Notes: generated from the sequence alone by a model not told the origin. Positions 1 to 7,679 are shown, counted from the stretch's first letter. The stretch: 20,152 nt of DNA from JAZRUY01 sp045598845 (GCA_045598845.1 JAZRUY010000056.1:1-20152); one strand, 5' to 3'. Numbers and translations: made by a program.

Positions 1-1250
1 GTACTCCGGAACTGGAAAAATTCTATCCCACCTGCGATTTGGTCACCGGTCCGGATATCATCTTCTTCTGGGTGGCGCGCATGATCATGGCCGGTTGCGA
101 GTTCATGGGAAATATCCCGTTCCGCAATGTCTATTTCACCAGCATCATCCGCGATGAACTCGGCCGTAAACTCTCCAAATCGCTGGGCAATTCCCCCGAC
201 CCGCTGGACGTTATCCGGGATTACGGCGCCGATGCGCTGCGTTTCACCATCGTGTATATCGCGCCGGTAGGAATCGATATCCGTTACAGCAATGAAAAAT
301 GCGAAATCGGTAAAACTTTCGCCAACAAGTTGTGGAATGCCTGCCGTTTCCGCCAGATGCAGGGGGATGTTTCCGCTGATTTCCGCACTCTTCCGGCCGC
401 GGTGGCGGAAAATCTGTCCTGCGACGAACGCTGGATGCTGGATAAGCTTGATGCGGCGGCTGCCGCCGTCAATACCGCGCTGGATGAATTCCGTTTCCAT
501 GCCGCCGCCCACGAGTTGTATGACTTGGTCTGGTCGGATTTCTGCGATTGGTTCATCGAAGCGGAAAAGGCGCCGATGCGCACCGGAGGCGACGGGCGCG
601 ACCGCGCTTTGGCGGTGCTGGATTACGCGTTGTTCCGGATTCTGCGTCTGCTGCATCCGTTTATGCCGTTCATCACCGAGGAGCTGGCTCATAAGATGGG
701 ATTTATCGCCGCTGATCAGAGTATCATGCGCGAGGAATACCCGCAGGCAGCCGCTCCGGCGGTTTCCGCGGTCAGCGAACTGGTGGACGGTAAATTCGAA
801 CTTGTCCGGGCGGGGCGTTCACTGAAATCCTCCTACGGTATCGCGGACGGTAAAAAAGTGAAATTTCATCTCAAGGCGCTGAATGGCTCCGCTTTGGAAT
901 TCTTCCGCGGTCAGAGCGAATCCCTGCGTACTTTGCTCAATGCCGAAAGCATCGATATTTCCGAATCCGATTTCGACCGTTCCGCCAACGGCGCCGCGCC
1001 TTCTCAGGCCTGCCGTTTCGGTACGGTCAGTCTGCCTTTGGCCGGTCTGATCGATGTGGAAGCGGAACGGGCTAAACTGCGGCGTCAGCTTAACGAACTG
1101 GACAGATGGATCAAGGGCAGCGAAGCCCGTCTTTCCAATGAGCGTTTTCTCGCCAAGGCTCCGGAAAACGTGGTCGCCGAAGCCCGCGCTAAACTGGCCG
1201 AGATGCGCGATAAGCGCGTCCGGGTCGCCGAAATGCTGGCGGGTTTGTGA
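1..1250 (+). CDS. valS: Valyl-tRNA synthetase, C-terminal part (5' end outside window)
   Basis: Class I aminoacyl-tRNA synthetase that charges tRNA-Val in the cytoplasm. The reading frame is open from base 3 and gives 415 visible residues ending at TGA 1248-1250. The stretch VTGPDIIFFWVARMIM near the window edge is typical of ValRS. The class I KMSKS signature appears as KLSKS at 168-182, followed by LGNSPDPLDVI as in many ValRS proteins. An anticodon-binding helical domain follows. The last 60 or so residues (about 1056-1247) form a charged helical coiled coil that includes the sequence NERFLAKAPENVV, matching the ValRS-specific C-terminal tRNA-binding arm and separating it from IleRS and LeuRS. 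The N-terminal Rossmann half with its HIGH motif and most of the editing domain lie upstream of the window. A strong terminator follows 43 nt after the stop, so valS ends its transcript. Confidence 0.97.
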   Translation, partial: TPELEKFYPTCDLVTGPDIIFFWVARMIMAGCEFMGNIPFRNVYFTSIIRDELGRKLSKSLGNSPDPLDVIRDYGADALRFTIVYIAPVGIDIRYSNEKCEIGKTFANKLWNACRFRQMQGDVSADFRTLPAAVAENLSCDERWMLDKLDAAAAAVNTALDEFRFHAAAHELYDLVWSDFCDWFIEAEKAPMRTGGDGRDRALAVLDYALFRILRLLHPFMPFITEELAHKMGFIAADQSIMREEYPQAAAPAVSAVSELVDGKFELVRAGRSLKSSYGIADGKKVKFHLKALNGSALEFFRGQSESLRTLLNAESIDISESDFDRSANGAAPSQACRFGTVSLPLAGLIDVEAERAKLRRQLNELDRWIKGSEARLSNERFLAKAPENVVAEARAKLAEMRDKRVRVAEMLAGL

Positions 1251-1292
1251 GCCGCCGTTTTTCGCCGGATATTTAATCCGTTATTTTTCATT

Positions 1293-1317
1293 TCCGTCTG
1301 CTTAGACGGATTTTTTT
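1293..1317 (+). terminator. Intrinsic terminator after valS
   Basis: A perfect 7-bp stem (TCCGTCT at 1293-1299 with AGACGGA at 1304-1310) closes a GCTT tetraloop and is followed at once by seven T residues (1311-1317). It lies 43 nt past the valS stop and before the next promoter candidate, the expected place for a Rho-independent terminator. Confidence 0.92.
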
Positions 1318-1357
1318 GCCGGATATTTGTATTCTGCCGGTCGTTGTCCGGGCTGTG

Positions 1358-1386
1358 TTGTAAAATTTTGCAGTCCGCTATATCTT
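1358..1386 (+). promoter_or_regulatory. Candidate promoter of the SNF2-family gene
   Basis: TTGTAA (1358-1363), a 17-nt spacer and TATCTT (1381-1386) form a plausible sigma70-type promoter. Transcription would start near 1393, giving a leader of about 40 nt to the ATG at 1434. The same TTGTAA or TGTAAA box at near-identical spacing occurs before three other genes in this window, which raises confidence. The call rests on sequence pattern only. Confidence 0.5.
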
Positions 1387-1433
1387 AATTATTTCGTATT
1401 TGTGCAAATAACGGATTGAAAGGCAAATCCGAT

Positions 1434-4400
1434 ATGGCCGGCGGCGCTTTGGAAGAAAAACTGCTGAATTTATCCGATGCGGAAACGTTGAAATCGGCTA
1501 AGTCGCTGCTGAAAACAGCGGTTCCGCATATCTGGCATCGCGCCGACGGAACTTGCGCCGCCTCCTGGCGGTTGCCGGAGGAGCGGGAAATCCTGACGGT
1601 TTTTACTCCCGGCCCGGCGGTTACCGCGCGGTGCGGGTGCGGAGAGCGGAAAGATGCGAAGTTGTGCGTTCATGCGGTGGCCGCCATGCTCTCCTACGCT
1701 GTGCGGTTCGGAGGTAACAGAAATTCTCCGTTGCCGCTGCCGGAATACTGCAAGGCCCTGCGTACCTCGTCCCTGCCGGAACTGATTGCCGGTTCAACCG
1801 GACCGGCGGCTGAATTACGTATCGAATTTCCGGACGGGATGCCGCATCTTGCCACGGCCTGGGAACGGCTGACTCTGGCGGTTAAAATCATTTCCGGCGA
1901 GCGTGAATACGCCGGCACCCTGATCAATCTTCGCCGGCTGGTGGATGACAAATATCTGGTAGTGCACTTGGAACTGGGGCATTTTTCATCCCGCGACCGC
2001 CAGATCATTGAAATTCTGGCCGCCCTCGGAGAGCCGCAGGGGCGGTATATTTCTCTCGACGGAGCCGCAGTCTGCGAACTGTTTCACAGCCTGACCGGAT
2101 ATACCGCTCTTTACTGCGGCGGCATGCCGCTGCATATCCGTGCCGAACACTGCCGGCCGGTATTGCTTGAAACCGGAGGAAAAAAGAGAAAATACGCTCC
2201 GGGGCTGGAGTGCGGCGGCGCATTATTGCCGGTTCCCGGATGCCGGATCGTTATGGGGCGCTGCGGCTGCTGGGTAGGTGCGGAAAGCGATTATTTCTTT
2301 GTGCCGGCGGTATGCGAATCCGACTTGGTGCGGAATTTTTTCCGGGCCGGAGTTCAACCTCCGCCCGGCAATATTCCTCCGGATTTTCCTTTCCCGGTCA
2401 GGAAAACCGGTCAGCTGCGGCCGGCTTCGCCGTTGCCGCGGGTGACTTTGTGCGGGGAATTTACCGATGACGGATATCTGTTGAGGGTAGGTTATTTGTA
2501 CGGTCCCCGGAACGCGGTGAGGATCTGCCGCCCGGAGGACGGCGATTTTATTTTATTGAGCAACAGGATAATACCGCGCCGCCGTTCCGCCGAGCGGATT
2601 TTTGAAAAGGAATTGCTGCTGTTCGGGTTTCAGAAACACGGCGCCGGGTTTGCGCTGCATGACCGGGACAGCGCGGTATTGTTTCTCCGGGCGGTTTTGC
2701 CGGAACTTAAGCGCCGTGCCGATATACTGACAGGGGCCGGGATGGAAATCTTGCCGCTGGAGTTACGCTGCCGGCTGCTCGGTCAGGACCCCGTCGGATG
2801 GCGGATCGGTTATGAGTTGCATTGCGGAGCGCGGCAAGTGGAATGGACCGCCGCGGCGGCGGCGGTCAAAACGCATGCCGCTTCGGTCGATTGCGGCGGT
2901 TCTCCCGCTTTTATTGAAGAGCGGCTGCGCCGCTTTATCGCCGCCGCTCCGGTACTGATGCGCAATGCCGAGCATGCGAAACGGATTTTTGTTTTGCCGC
3001 GCGAGATGGCGGGGTATTATAATTTTCTTACACGCGGATTGCCGGATGCCGCCCTTGACGGATTGGAGTTGTCTTCAGTGCCGGTGCCGTTTCCGCCGGA
3101 ATTCGCTTTTTCCGGTACGCTGCGCCGGTATCAGCGCCAGGGCGTGGATTTTTTGAACCGGATGTACGAATACGGATTCAATGCGGTACTGGCCGATGAA
3201 ATGGGCTTGGGTAAAACGGTCCAGCTGCTGGCTTTTTTAGCCGGGAAACTGAAACACGGCGATGCTCCCGCACTGGTGATCTGCCCGGCATCGCTTACGG
3301 AAAACTGGCGCCGCGAGGCGGTTCGTTTTATACCGGGAATCCGGGTTGCCGCCCCCGGCAACGGCAGAACACGCAATGCGGTGCTGGCCGCCGCTTCTGA
3401 CTATGATATCATTGTGCTTTCCTATACCTCGGTACGGCTGGCCGCCGCGGCGTTCGGCGGTTTGAATTTCAGTTTTGTTGTACTTGATGAGGCTCAGCAT
3501 ATCAAAAATCCCGGTTCACGCAATGCCAGAATTTGCAAAAACATCAATTCCGGCCGCCGGATTGTGCTTTCCGGAACTCCGCTGGAAAATTCCACTGATG
3601 ATTTATGGAGTATTTTTGATTTTCTCTCCCCCGGTATGCTTGGCGGTTTGGCGGATTTTCGCCGCTACTATGCTGAAATAGGTGATTCGGTATGCCGGCA
3701 GCGGGATTTGGCGGCGCGGATCGGCGGCTTTGTTCTGCGGCGCACCAAGGTTCAGGTTACTCCGGATTTACCGCCTGTTACCGACCGGATTATATACTGC
3801 GATATGGGGTCAAGTCAGCGGAAACTGTATGAAACAATCCGCCGGCAGGGGCTGGACGCACTGAAGAGCGGCGGCGCCGCCGGTGCGGAGATATTCACAA
3901 CTCTGTTGCGCCTGAGACAGGTGTGCTGTGATCCGGGATTGCTGCCTGACGGCATGGGAAACGGTATTCCTTCCGCTAAAACCGAATTGTTTTTGGAACT
4001 GTTGAACGAGCACATCGACAGCGGTCACCGGATGCTTCTTTTCAGCCAGTTCACTTCCTTGCTGGCGGTATTGCGGAAACAGCTGGACTTTTCGGGGATC
4101 GCTTATGAATATCTCGACGGCGCCACCCGGAACCGCCAGAAGCATGTGGATAATTTTAACGCCGGTAATATTCCGCTGTTTTTGCTTAGCCTGAAAGCCG
4201 GCGGAACCGGGCTTAATCTTGCTTCGGCCGATACCGTTGTCATCTATGACCCGTGGTGGAATCCTGCCGTTGAACTGCAGGCCGCCGGGCGTTCGCACCG
4301 CATCGGACAGAACCGTCCGGTCACCGATATCAAATTGGTGATGCGGAATTCCATCGAAGAACGGATTATTGAATTGCAGCGTCATAAACGGCATATTTTT

Positions 4401-4469
4401 GATGCGGTGATTGGCGGCTCCTGTTCCGGTTTGTCGGCGGATGAATTGCAGTTTTTGCTGCAGAACTGA
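1434..4469 (+). CDS. SWIM zinc-finger SNF2/Rad54-family helicase-like ATPase
   Basis: A protein of 1011 residues, likely an ATP-driven DNA translocase of the bacterial SNF2 (RapA/HepA-like) group. The SWIM zinc-binding signature CxC-x8-CxH is at C67, C69, C78 and H80. A middle region of about 480 residues shows no motif I recognise. The SF2 core begins near residue 560 with LRRYQRQGVDFL. It contains Walker A (DEMGLGKT, 588-595), Walker B (DEAQH, 685-689), motif III (SGTPLEN) and, in the second lobe, SLKAGGTGLNLASAD and QAAGRSHRIGQ (949-959). All core motifs look intact. The ATG at 1434 is preferred over an in-frame TTG at 1416 because GAAAGG (1418-1423) sits 10 nt upstream of it. The gene seems monocistronic, with a terminator and promoter before it and another promoter candidate after it. 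A role in transcription recycling, repair or restriction cannot be chosen from sequence alone. Confidence 0.93.
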   Translation: MAGGALEEKLLNLSDAETLKSAKSLLKTAVPHIWHRADGTCAASWRLPEEREILTVFTPGPAVTARCGCGERKDAKLCVHAVAAMLSYAVRFGGNRNSPLPLPEYCKALRTSSLPELIAGSTGPAAELRIEFPDGMPHLATAWERLTLAVKIISGEREYAGTLINLRRLVDDKYLVVHLELGHFSSRDRQIIEILAALGEPQGRYISLDGAAVCELFHSLTGYTALYCGGMPLHIRAEHCRPVLLETGGKKRKYAPGLECGGALLPVPGCRIVMGRCGCWVGAESDYFFVPAVCESDLVRNFFRAGVQPPPGNIPPDFPFPVRKTGQLRPASPLPRVTLCGEFTDDGYLLRVGYLYGPRNAVRICRPEDGDFILLSNRIIPRRRSAERIFEKELLLFGFQKHGAGFALHDRDSAVLFLRAVLPELKRRADILTGAGMEILPLELRCRLLGQDPVGWRIGYELHCGARQVEWTAAAAAVKTHAASVDCGGSPAFIEERLRRFIAAAPVLMRNAEHAKRIFVLPREMAGYYNFLTRGLPDAALDGLELSSVPVPFPPEFAFSGTLRRYQRQGVDFLNRMYEYGFNAVLADEMGLGKTVQLLAFLAGKLKHGDAPALVICPASLTENWRREAVRFIPGIRVAAPGNGRTRNAVLAAASDYDIIVLSYTSVRLAAAAFGGLNFSFVVLDEAQHIKNPGSRNARICKNINSGRRIVLSGTPLENSTDDLWSIFDFLSPGMLGGLADFRRYYAEIGDSVCRQRDLAARIGGFVLRRTKVQVTPDLPPVTDRIIYCDMGSSQRKLYETIRRQGLDALKSGGAAGAEIFTTLLRLRQVCCDPGLLPDGMGNGIPSAKTELFLELLNEHIDSGHRMLLFSQFTSLLAVLRKQLDFSGIAYEYLDGATRNRQKHVDNFNAGNIPLFLLSLKAGGTGLNLASADTVVIYDPWWNPAVELQAAGRSHRIGQNRPVTDIKLVMRNSIEERIIELQRHKRHIFDAVIGGSCSGLSADELQFLLQN

Positions 4470-4521
4470 TGAGCCGGTACCGTACTTAAAGATAAAAAAA
4501 CGGGAATTTGCCGACTCAAGT

Positions 4522-4550
4522 TTGAAAATATTGTTTTGCCGGATTAAATT
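4522..4550 (+). promoter_or_regulatory. Candidate promoter of the Thr-motif repeat protein
   Basis: TTGAAA (4522-4527), a 17-nt spacer and TAAATT (4545-4550) lie in the 136-nt gap after the SNF2-family gene. The implied start near 4557 leaves a leader of about 49 nt, similar to other genes here. Neither box is perfect, so this is tentative. Confidence 0.35.
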
Positions 4551-4605
4551 CCCATCGTGTTATTGTATTCGTAAGTTGTTATCCGTGATGAAGGAGAGGC
4601 TGAAT

Positions 4606-5772
4606 ATGAATGATGAACCGGAAAAAAACAGCGCCGGCGAAGCCGCGGACGATACTAAAACCAGAAAGACAATGCGTCTGCGTCCGACTGTCGCTGCCGC
4701 TTCTTTCAATCTGAAGGCCGCTCCCGCTCCCGGAAGCACCCGCAAACTGGACGCTTTGGATAAGCGCTCCGATACTTCCACCGGCAATATCGCCGTCACC
4801 GATGATACCAGAACCCGCAGAACCGTGCGTCTGCAGCCGTTGAATACGGTTTCTGTACCGGATTCTGTTGCCGCGCCGCAACCGCGGACTGATGCCGTTC
4901 CCGGAGCCGGGCCTGACACCAGAACCAGAAAATTAGTGCCCATGCCTCCGGAAGATGAGGATGTTACCCGTACTCAGAAAATCAAACCCCGTCCGGCAGG
5001 CAATGTTTTTACTAATAAGCCGTATTCAGGTTTTAACACCAATACCCGCCGCACGGTGGTGCTGAACCCCAATGCCGGCGATGCTCCGGGCAACACCAAC
5101 ACCCGCCGCACGGTGGTGCTTCGAAACAATGACGATACGCGTACGGGGAAGATTTCCCGGCCGGCCAGCGGGTATGCCAAGCCGTTGGATATTAAGATTG
5201 ATACCGATGACGAAAATGAACCGCAGTCGATGACGTTTCATACCAAGACCGGCATAAGCAATGTGATTATTCCTGCTCAAGTCAAAAAGACTCCCGGTGT
5301 ATCGGATGAAGAGATTCATATCGGGACCGGCATGGATGACAAGACGGTAAAACTTTCCCGTCCTGTAAAACCGGGTATGCTGCCTAAGGCGGGGGCAGTG
5401 GCCGAAGATAAAATTGTTGATGCTGAAAAGCGCAAAAAAGCCTTGAAAGCACTATTGGATGATGATGATGAAATTGTTTTGAAAGGTGAAACCGAAAAAA
5501 CGGATTTGCCTGAAAATTCTTCTCAGGAAGAGCAGACTATACAGACGGTGCATTTGGATGAAGAACCGTCTGAATCTGAAAGTGAAGATATTGCTCCCGA
5601 TGAATCCGCCGTTGAGGGGAATTTTGCGGTCACTGCCGAATCTGCCGATAAACCGTCGGTTTTTTATACCGCGGCAGGCGCGGTTGCTTTGCTTCTGCTT
5701 GTCCTGAGTGCGGTGATGATCGTAATTCAATATCTTAATCTGTTTCAGGGCAAAAACATTCAATTGTTCTGA
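4606..5772 (+). CDS. Unrecognised repeat protein with D/N-T-x-T-R-[RK]-T-V motifs and a C-terminal membrane anchor
   Basis: I do not recognise this 388-residue protein. The first 350 residues are polar and low in hydrophobic content, so probably largely disordered and cytoplasmic. They carry about ten related motifs: DTKTRKTMRLRP (16-27), DTRTRRTVRLQP (67-78), DTRTRKLVPMPP (104-115), VTRTQKIKPRP (120-130), NTNTRRTVVL twice (144-153, 163-172), DTRTGKISRP (177-186), DKTVKLSRP (245-253) and the diverged TIQTVHLDEE (311-320). An acidic patch (DDDDE, 285-289; ESESEDIAPDE, 323-333) precedes one hydrophobic helix at about 353-376, leaving only about a dozen residues beyond it, so the protein looks tail-anchored with an N-in orientation. 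The ATG at 4606 is chosen because AAGGAGAGG (4591-4599) lies just upstream; an ATG at 4588 would overlap that ribosome site. Dense Thr-Arg motifs could be phosphorylation or docking sites, but that is inference. Reading frame and start are secure; function is unknown. Confidence 0.82.
   Translation: MNDEPEKNSAGEAADDTKTRKTMRLRPTVAAASFNLKAAPAPGSTRKLDALDKRSDTSTGNIAVTDDTRTRRTVRLQPLNTVSVPDSVAAPQPRTDAVPGAGPDTRTRKLVPMPPEDEDVTRTQKIKPRPAGNVFTNKPYSGFNTNTRRTVVLNPNAGDAPGNTNTRRTVVLRNNDDTRTGKISRPASGYAKPLDIKIDTDDENEPQSMTFHTKTGISNVIIPAQVKKTPGVSDEEIHIGTGMDDKTVKLSRPVKPGMLPKAGAVAEDKIVDAEKRKKALKALLDDDDEIVLKGETEKTDLPENSSQEEQTIQTVHLDEEPSESESEDIAPDESAVEGNFAVTAESADKPSVFYTAAGAVALLLLVLSAVMIVIQYLNLFQGKNIQLF
5035..5120 (+). 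repeat. Near-identical 29-bp direct repeats, 57-bp period, inside the repeat protein gene
   Basis: Two 29-bp units at 5035-5063 and 5092-5120 differ at one synonymous base (AAT versus AAC) and encode NTNTRRTVVL twice, 19 residues apart. The other motif copies in the gene are diverged at DNA level, so this pair looks like the most recent duplication in the array. Confidence 0.9.
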
Positions 5773-5794
5773 AACTGAAGCTTTGTGATGTATT

Positions 5795-5821
5795 GCGCAC
5801 TGCTGATGCGGTGCGTTTTTT
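5795..5821 (+). terminator. Intrinsic terminator after the repeat protein gene
   Basis: A 9-bp stem pairs 5795-5803 with 5808-5816 (two G:T pairs, the rest Watson-Crick) around a TGAT loop, followed by a T run that ends at 5821. It lies 22 nt after the stop at 5772. The T run overlaps the stop codon of the convergent minus-strand gene (complement of 5820-5822). The opposite strand has no T run, so it terminates mainly plus-strand transcripts. Confidence 0.85.
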
Positions 5822-6653
5822 ATATGCGGCATCCCCGGCGCCTGCGGAATACCGCGTCCGCCGCCGCCGCAATATAACTCAGTGCCAGTATAGCCGCGGC
5901 GGCGATGGGCTCACGGGAGATATTCAGCAAATGCCAGGATATTGCCGCCGTCCCGAGAATAACGGCCGCCGCCGTCATTGCCAGCAGATCCAGACACCGA
6001 ATCAGGCGGAACATGAAGAACGCGGTATTCAGCACCGGTATCCATTTGGTATGTTTCAGTTTTGTTTTATCTGAAGACTTTTCCCCTGTCGCCATTCCGG
6101 CGATCCACACGATCAGCAATAGAATTCCGGCTGCGATACCGTAACGGTGATCAGCGGAATCAATCCGGCAGTAAAATAATATCGGGGCAATGATATTTCC
6201 GGCGAGCAATATCAGGTAACCTGTTCCGGGGGCGATTCCGGCTAACAGCAGATGCAGCGCATACAGCAAATGCAGACCGGGGATAAGCGCAAATCCGTTG
6301 ATTTTGCCGCCTGCCGTTTGCTCAGTTCTTTTTTCTTCTGTTTTTCCGGCGCCGGTACAGTTTTTGTTCAGGTTGTCCAGAATGTTGTTCATTTCTGTTA
6401 TGAATGCGTTGAACATAGCCAGTTCCCGGCGGGAAAAGCCGCTATCCGGTTCATGTGCGGCAAGATTGCGCATACGCGTTACCTCAGGCAGATTGCGGTA
6501 GAAGGTTTCAGGAAGTCCGCCGCGCAGGGATTCCGCTTTATCTCGCAGTCCGATTCCTTCGGCGCCCATTGCGGCAAGCCGTTCTTCCAGTTGCCCTGCC
6601 GCGGTTACTATCGCACCGGCGATTCCGTGCGTAACTGTTTTATCTGTACTCAT
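5820..6653 (-). CDS. Putative HEPN-like domain membrane protein
   Basis: A 277-residue protein without a name I can give. Residues 1-98 are predicted helical and soluble and contain RNLAAHEPD, in which R62-N63-x3-H67 matches the R-[ND]-x3-H signature of HEPN domains, followed by an amphipathic helix (ELAMFNAFITEMNNILDNL), as expected for the C-terminal helix of such bundles. A charged linker (about 99-117) leads to five or six hydrophobic segments near 120-139, 143-161, 172-189, 204-240 and 249-268. The C-terminus ends in a positively charged RRRRGCR stretch. Known HEPN domains include RNases of toxin and abortive-infection systems, but also non-catalytic nucleotide-binding or scaffold versions. 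RNase activity here is inference. The ATG complement at 6651-6653 has only a weak purine-rich ribosome site (CTCGAG). The gene is divergent from ftsQ and convergent with the repeat protein gene. Open frames on the other strand here show no family features, so this strand is preferred. Confidence 0.72.
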   Translation of the reverse strand: MSTDKTVTHGIAGAIVTAAGQLEERLAAMGAEGIGLRDKAESLRGGLPETFYRNLPEVTRMRNLAAHEPDSGFSRRELAMFNAFITEMNNILDNLNKNCTGAGKTEEKRTEQTAGGKINGFALIPGLHLLYALHLLLAGIAPGTGYLILLAGNIIAPILFYCRIDSADHRYGIAAGILLLIVWIAGMATGEKSSDKTKLKHTKWIPVLNTAFFMFRLIRCLDLLAMTAAAVILGTAAISWHLLNISREPIAAAAILALSYIAAAADAVFRRRRGCRI

Positions 6654-6720
6654 ACTCGAGTCGTATTTATTGTCACCGCATCACATTGAAGATGACTTAT
6701 TTACGGTATGAAACATCCGT

Positions 6721-6749
6721 AATATAGTGCGTCCAGGCTGATTTTTACA
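6721..6749 (-). promoter_or_regulatory. Candidate promoter of the HEPN-like membrane protein gene
   Basis: On the minus strand TGTAAA (complement of 6744-6749), a 17-nt spacer and TATATT (complement of 6721-6726) form a promoter firing leftward, with a start near 6714 and a leader of about 60 nt. It resembles the minus-strand promoter near 17761-17789, which shares both boxes and a TCAGC just after the first box. Confidence 0.5.
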
Positions 6750-6767
6750 CTCGGACCTGATGTAAAA
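6743..6767. promoter_or_regulatory. Inverted repeat TTTTACA-N11-TGTAAAA between divergent promoters
   Basis: TTTTACA (6743-6749) and TGTAAAA (6761-6767) are perfect inverted copies separated by 11 nt. Each arm doubles as the -35 region of one of two back-to-back promoters. It could be an operator controlling both genes, or simply two similar -35 boxes facing away from each other. Confidence 0.45.
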
Positions 6768-6788
6768 TTTACGCGGCAGTATTATATT
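6760..6788 (+). promoter_or_regulatory. Candidate promoter of the ftsQ-like gene
   Basis: ATGTAA (6760-6765), a 17-nt spacer and TATATT (6783-6788) lie within a run of A/T-rich sequence. Transcription would start near 6795, leaving about 42 nt to the ATG at 6837. Both boxes recur before other genes in this window. Confidence 0.5.
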
Positions 6789-6836
6789 ATTCCAGTTGTA
6801 TGCCCAATTGGTGTCCGATCCGGAAATGTAAGGTGT

Positions 6837-7679
6837 ATGGGAAAGCAGAAAATACAAAAAAAGTCTGTCGGAAAGCGAAGCCCCGGAGAAAGAACTGTAC
6901 TGGCACTGATTTTTCTTCTTTTATTGGCGGCATTGTTTTTTGCGCTGATTTTCGCATTCCGCTGGCTGGACAATTTTATGTTTTCCGGTAATCCGGTTTT
7001 CGCTCTTCGGGAATTTACGGTAAAAAACGGTATTTTCTGGGGCAAGCATGTTTACCTTTTGGAATCCAAACTCGGTGCCAGGGCGGGCGATAATCTGTTT
7101 TCGGAATCGCTTTCTCCCTCGGTGTTGCGGAAAAAACTCTTATCGGTTCCCGGCATAGAAAAAGCCGAAGTGTCGCGCCGGTTGCCGGATACGCTGGAAG
7201 TGTGGGTGCTGGAACGGGTGCCGGTGGCGCAAATCGCCGGATCCGGTTTGGTTGTGGATGAGCATTGCGTGCTGATTCGGCGCAATGAGTCCATGGCGGA
7301 AAAACAACTGCTGCCGGTTATAACCGGCTTGCCCAGATGCACTGTTAAACCGGGAGACAGACTTAATAATCTGGCTCCGGCGCTTGGATTGCTGGCCGCG
7401 GCGAGGGAATTCCCTGATTTCAATATGGATAGGCTTGATGTGTCGGAGCTTGATGCCGGACGGGTAAATAAATCACCCGCGCCTGTACCGGGCAGCCGTA
7501 TTACCGCTTATATGCAGTTCCGGGAATTACCGGGAGTGTATACGGCGGTTTTCCCGTCTAACGGTAATCCCCGGCTGTTGCTGGCGGCGCTGGACAGCGC
7601 GATAATCAGTGCCTGTTACCGGGGGGATGACCGCAGAAATTTTGATTTGACATTTGACGGGCAGGTGGTGCAGAAATAA
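6837..7679 (+). CDS. ftsQ: Cell division protein FtsQ/DivIB-like (POTRA domain)
   Basis: A 280-residue bitopic inner-membrane protein of the divisome, where FtsQ links FtsB/FtsL and other late proteins at the septum. The layout is typical: a basic cytoplasmic tail (1-20), one membrane helix (about 21-44), a POTRA domain (about 54-127, with FALREFTVKN and LLSVPGIEKAEVSRRLPDTL) and a periplasmic beta domain beginning RVPVAQI and LVVDEHCVLI. Length is normal. The only ribosome-site match is AAGG at 6830-6833, close to the ATG at 6837, so initiation may be weak; no better in-frame start is visible. FtsQ is normally beside murC, ddl, ftsA and ftsZ, but here it stands between an unrelated divergent gene and folD. 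The POTRA plus single-helix architecture supports the assignment, although overall FtsQ conservation is low. Confidence 0.82.
   Translation: MGKQKIQKKSVGKRSPGERTVLALIFLLLLAALFFALIFAFRWLDNFMFSGNPVFALREFTVKNGIFWGKHVYLLESKLGARAGDNLFSESLSPSVLRKKLLSVPGIEKAEVSRRLPDTLEVWVLERVPVAQIAGSGLVVDEHCVLIRRNESMAEKQLLPVITGLPRCTVKPGDRLNNLAPALGLLAAAREFPDFNMDRLDVSELDAGRVNKSPAPVPGSRITAYMQFRELPGVYTAVFPSNGNPRLLLAALDSAIISACYRGDDRRNFDLTFDGQVVQK

Noticed and set aside
1264..1328. Direct repeat GCCGGATATTT on both sides of the valS terminator
   Set aside because: Only 11 bp, and CCGGAT-type words are frequent in this DNA; no target-site or element structure goes with it.
3810..4394. 194-codon minus-strand open frame inside the SNF2 gene
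   Set aside because: It overlaps the conserved second helicase lobe on the other strand and shows no family features.
4411..4605. In-frame extension upstream of the Thr-motif repeat protein
   Set aside because: It overlaps the SNF2 gene, contains the promoter candidate, and a strong ribosome site marks the ATG at 4606.
6252..6689. 145-codon plus-strand open frame opposite the HEPN-like gene
   Set aside because: Its translation lacks domain features, whereas the minus strand gives a coherent soluble domain plus membrane helices and its own promoter candidate.
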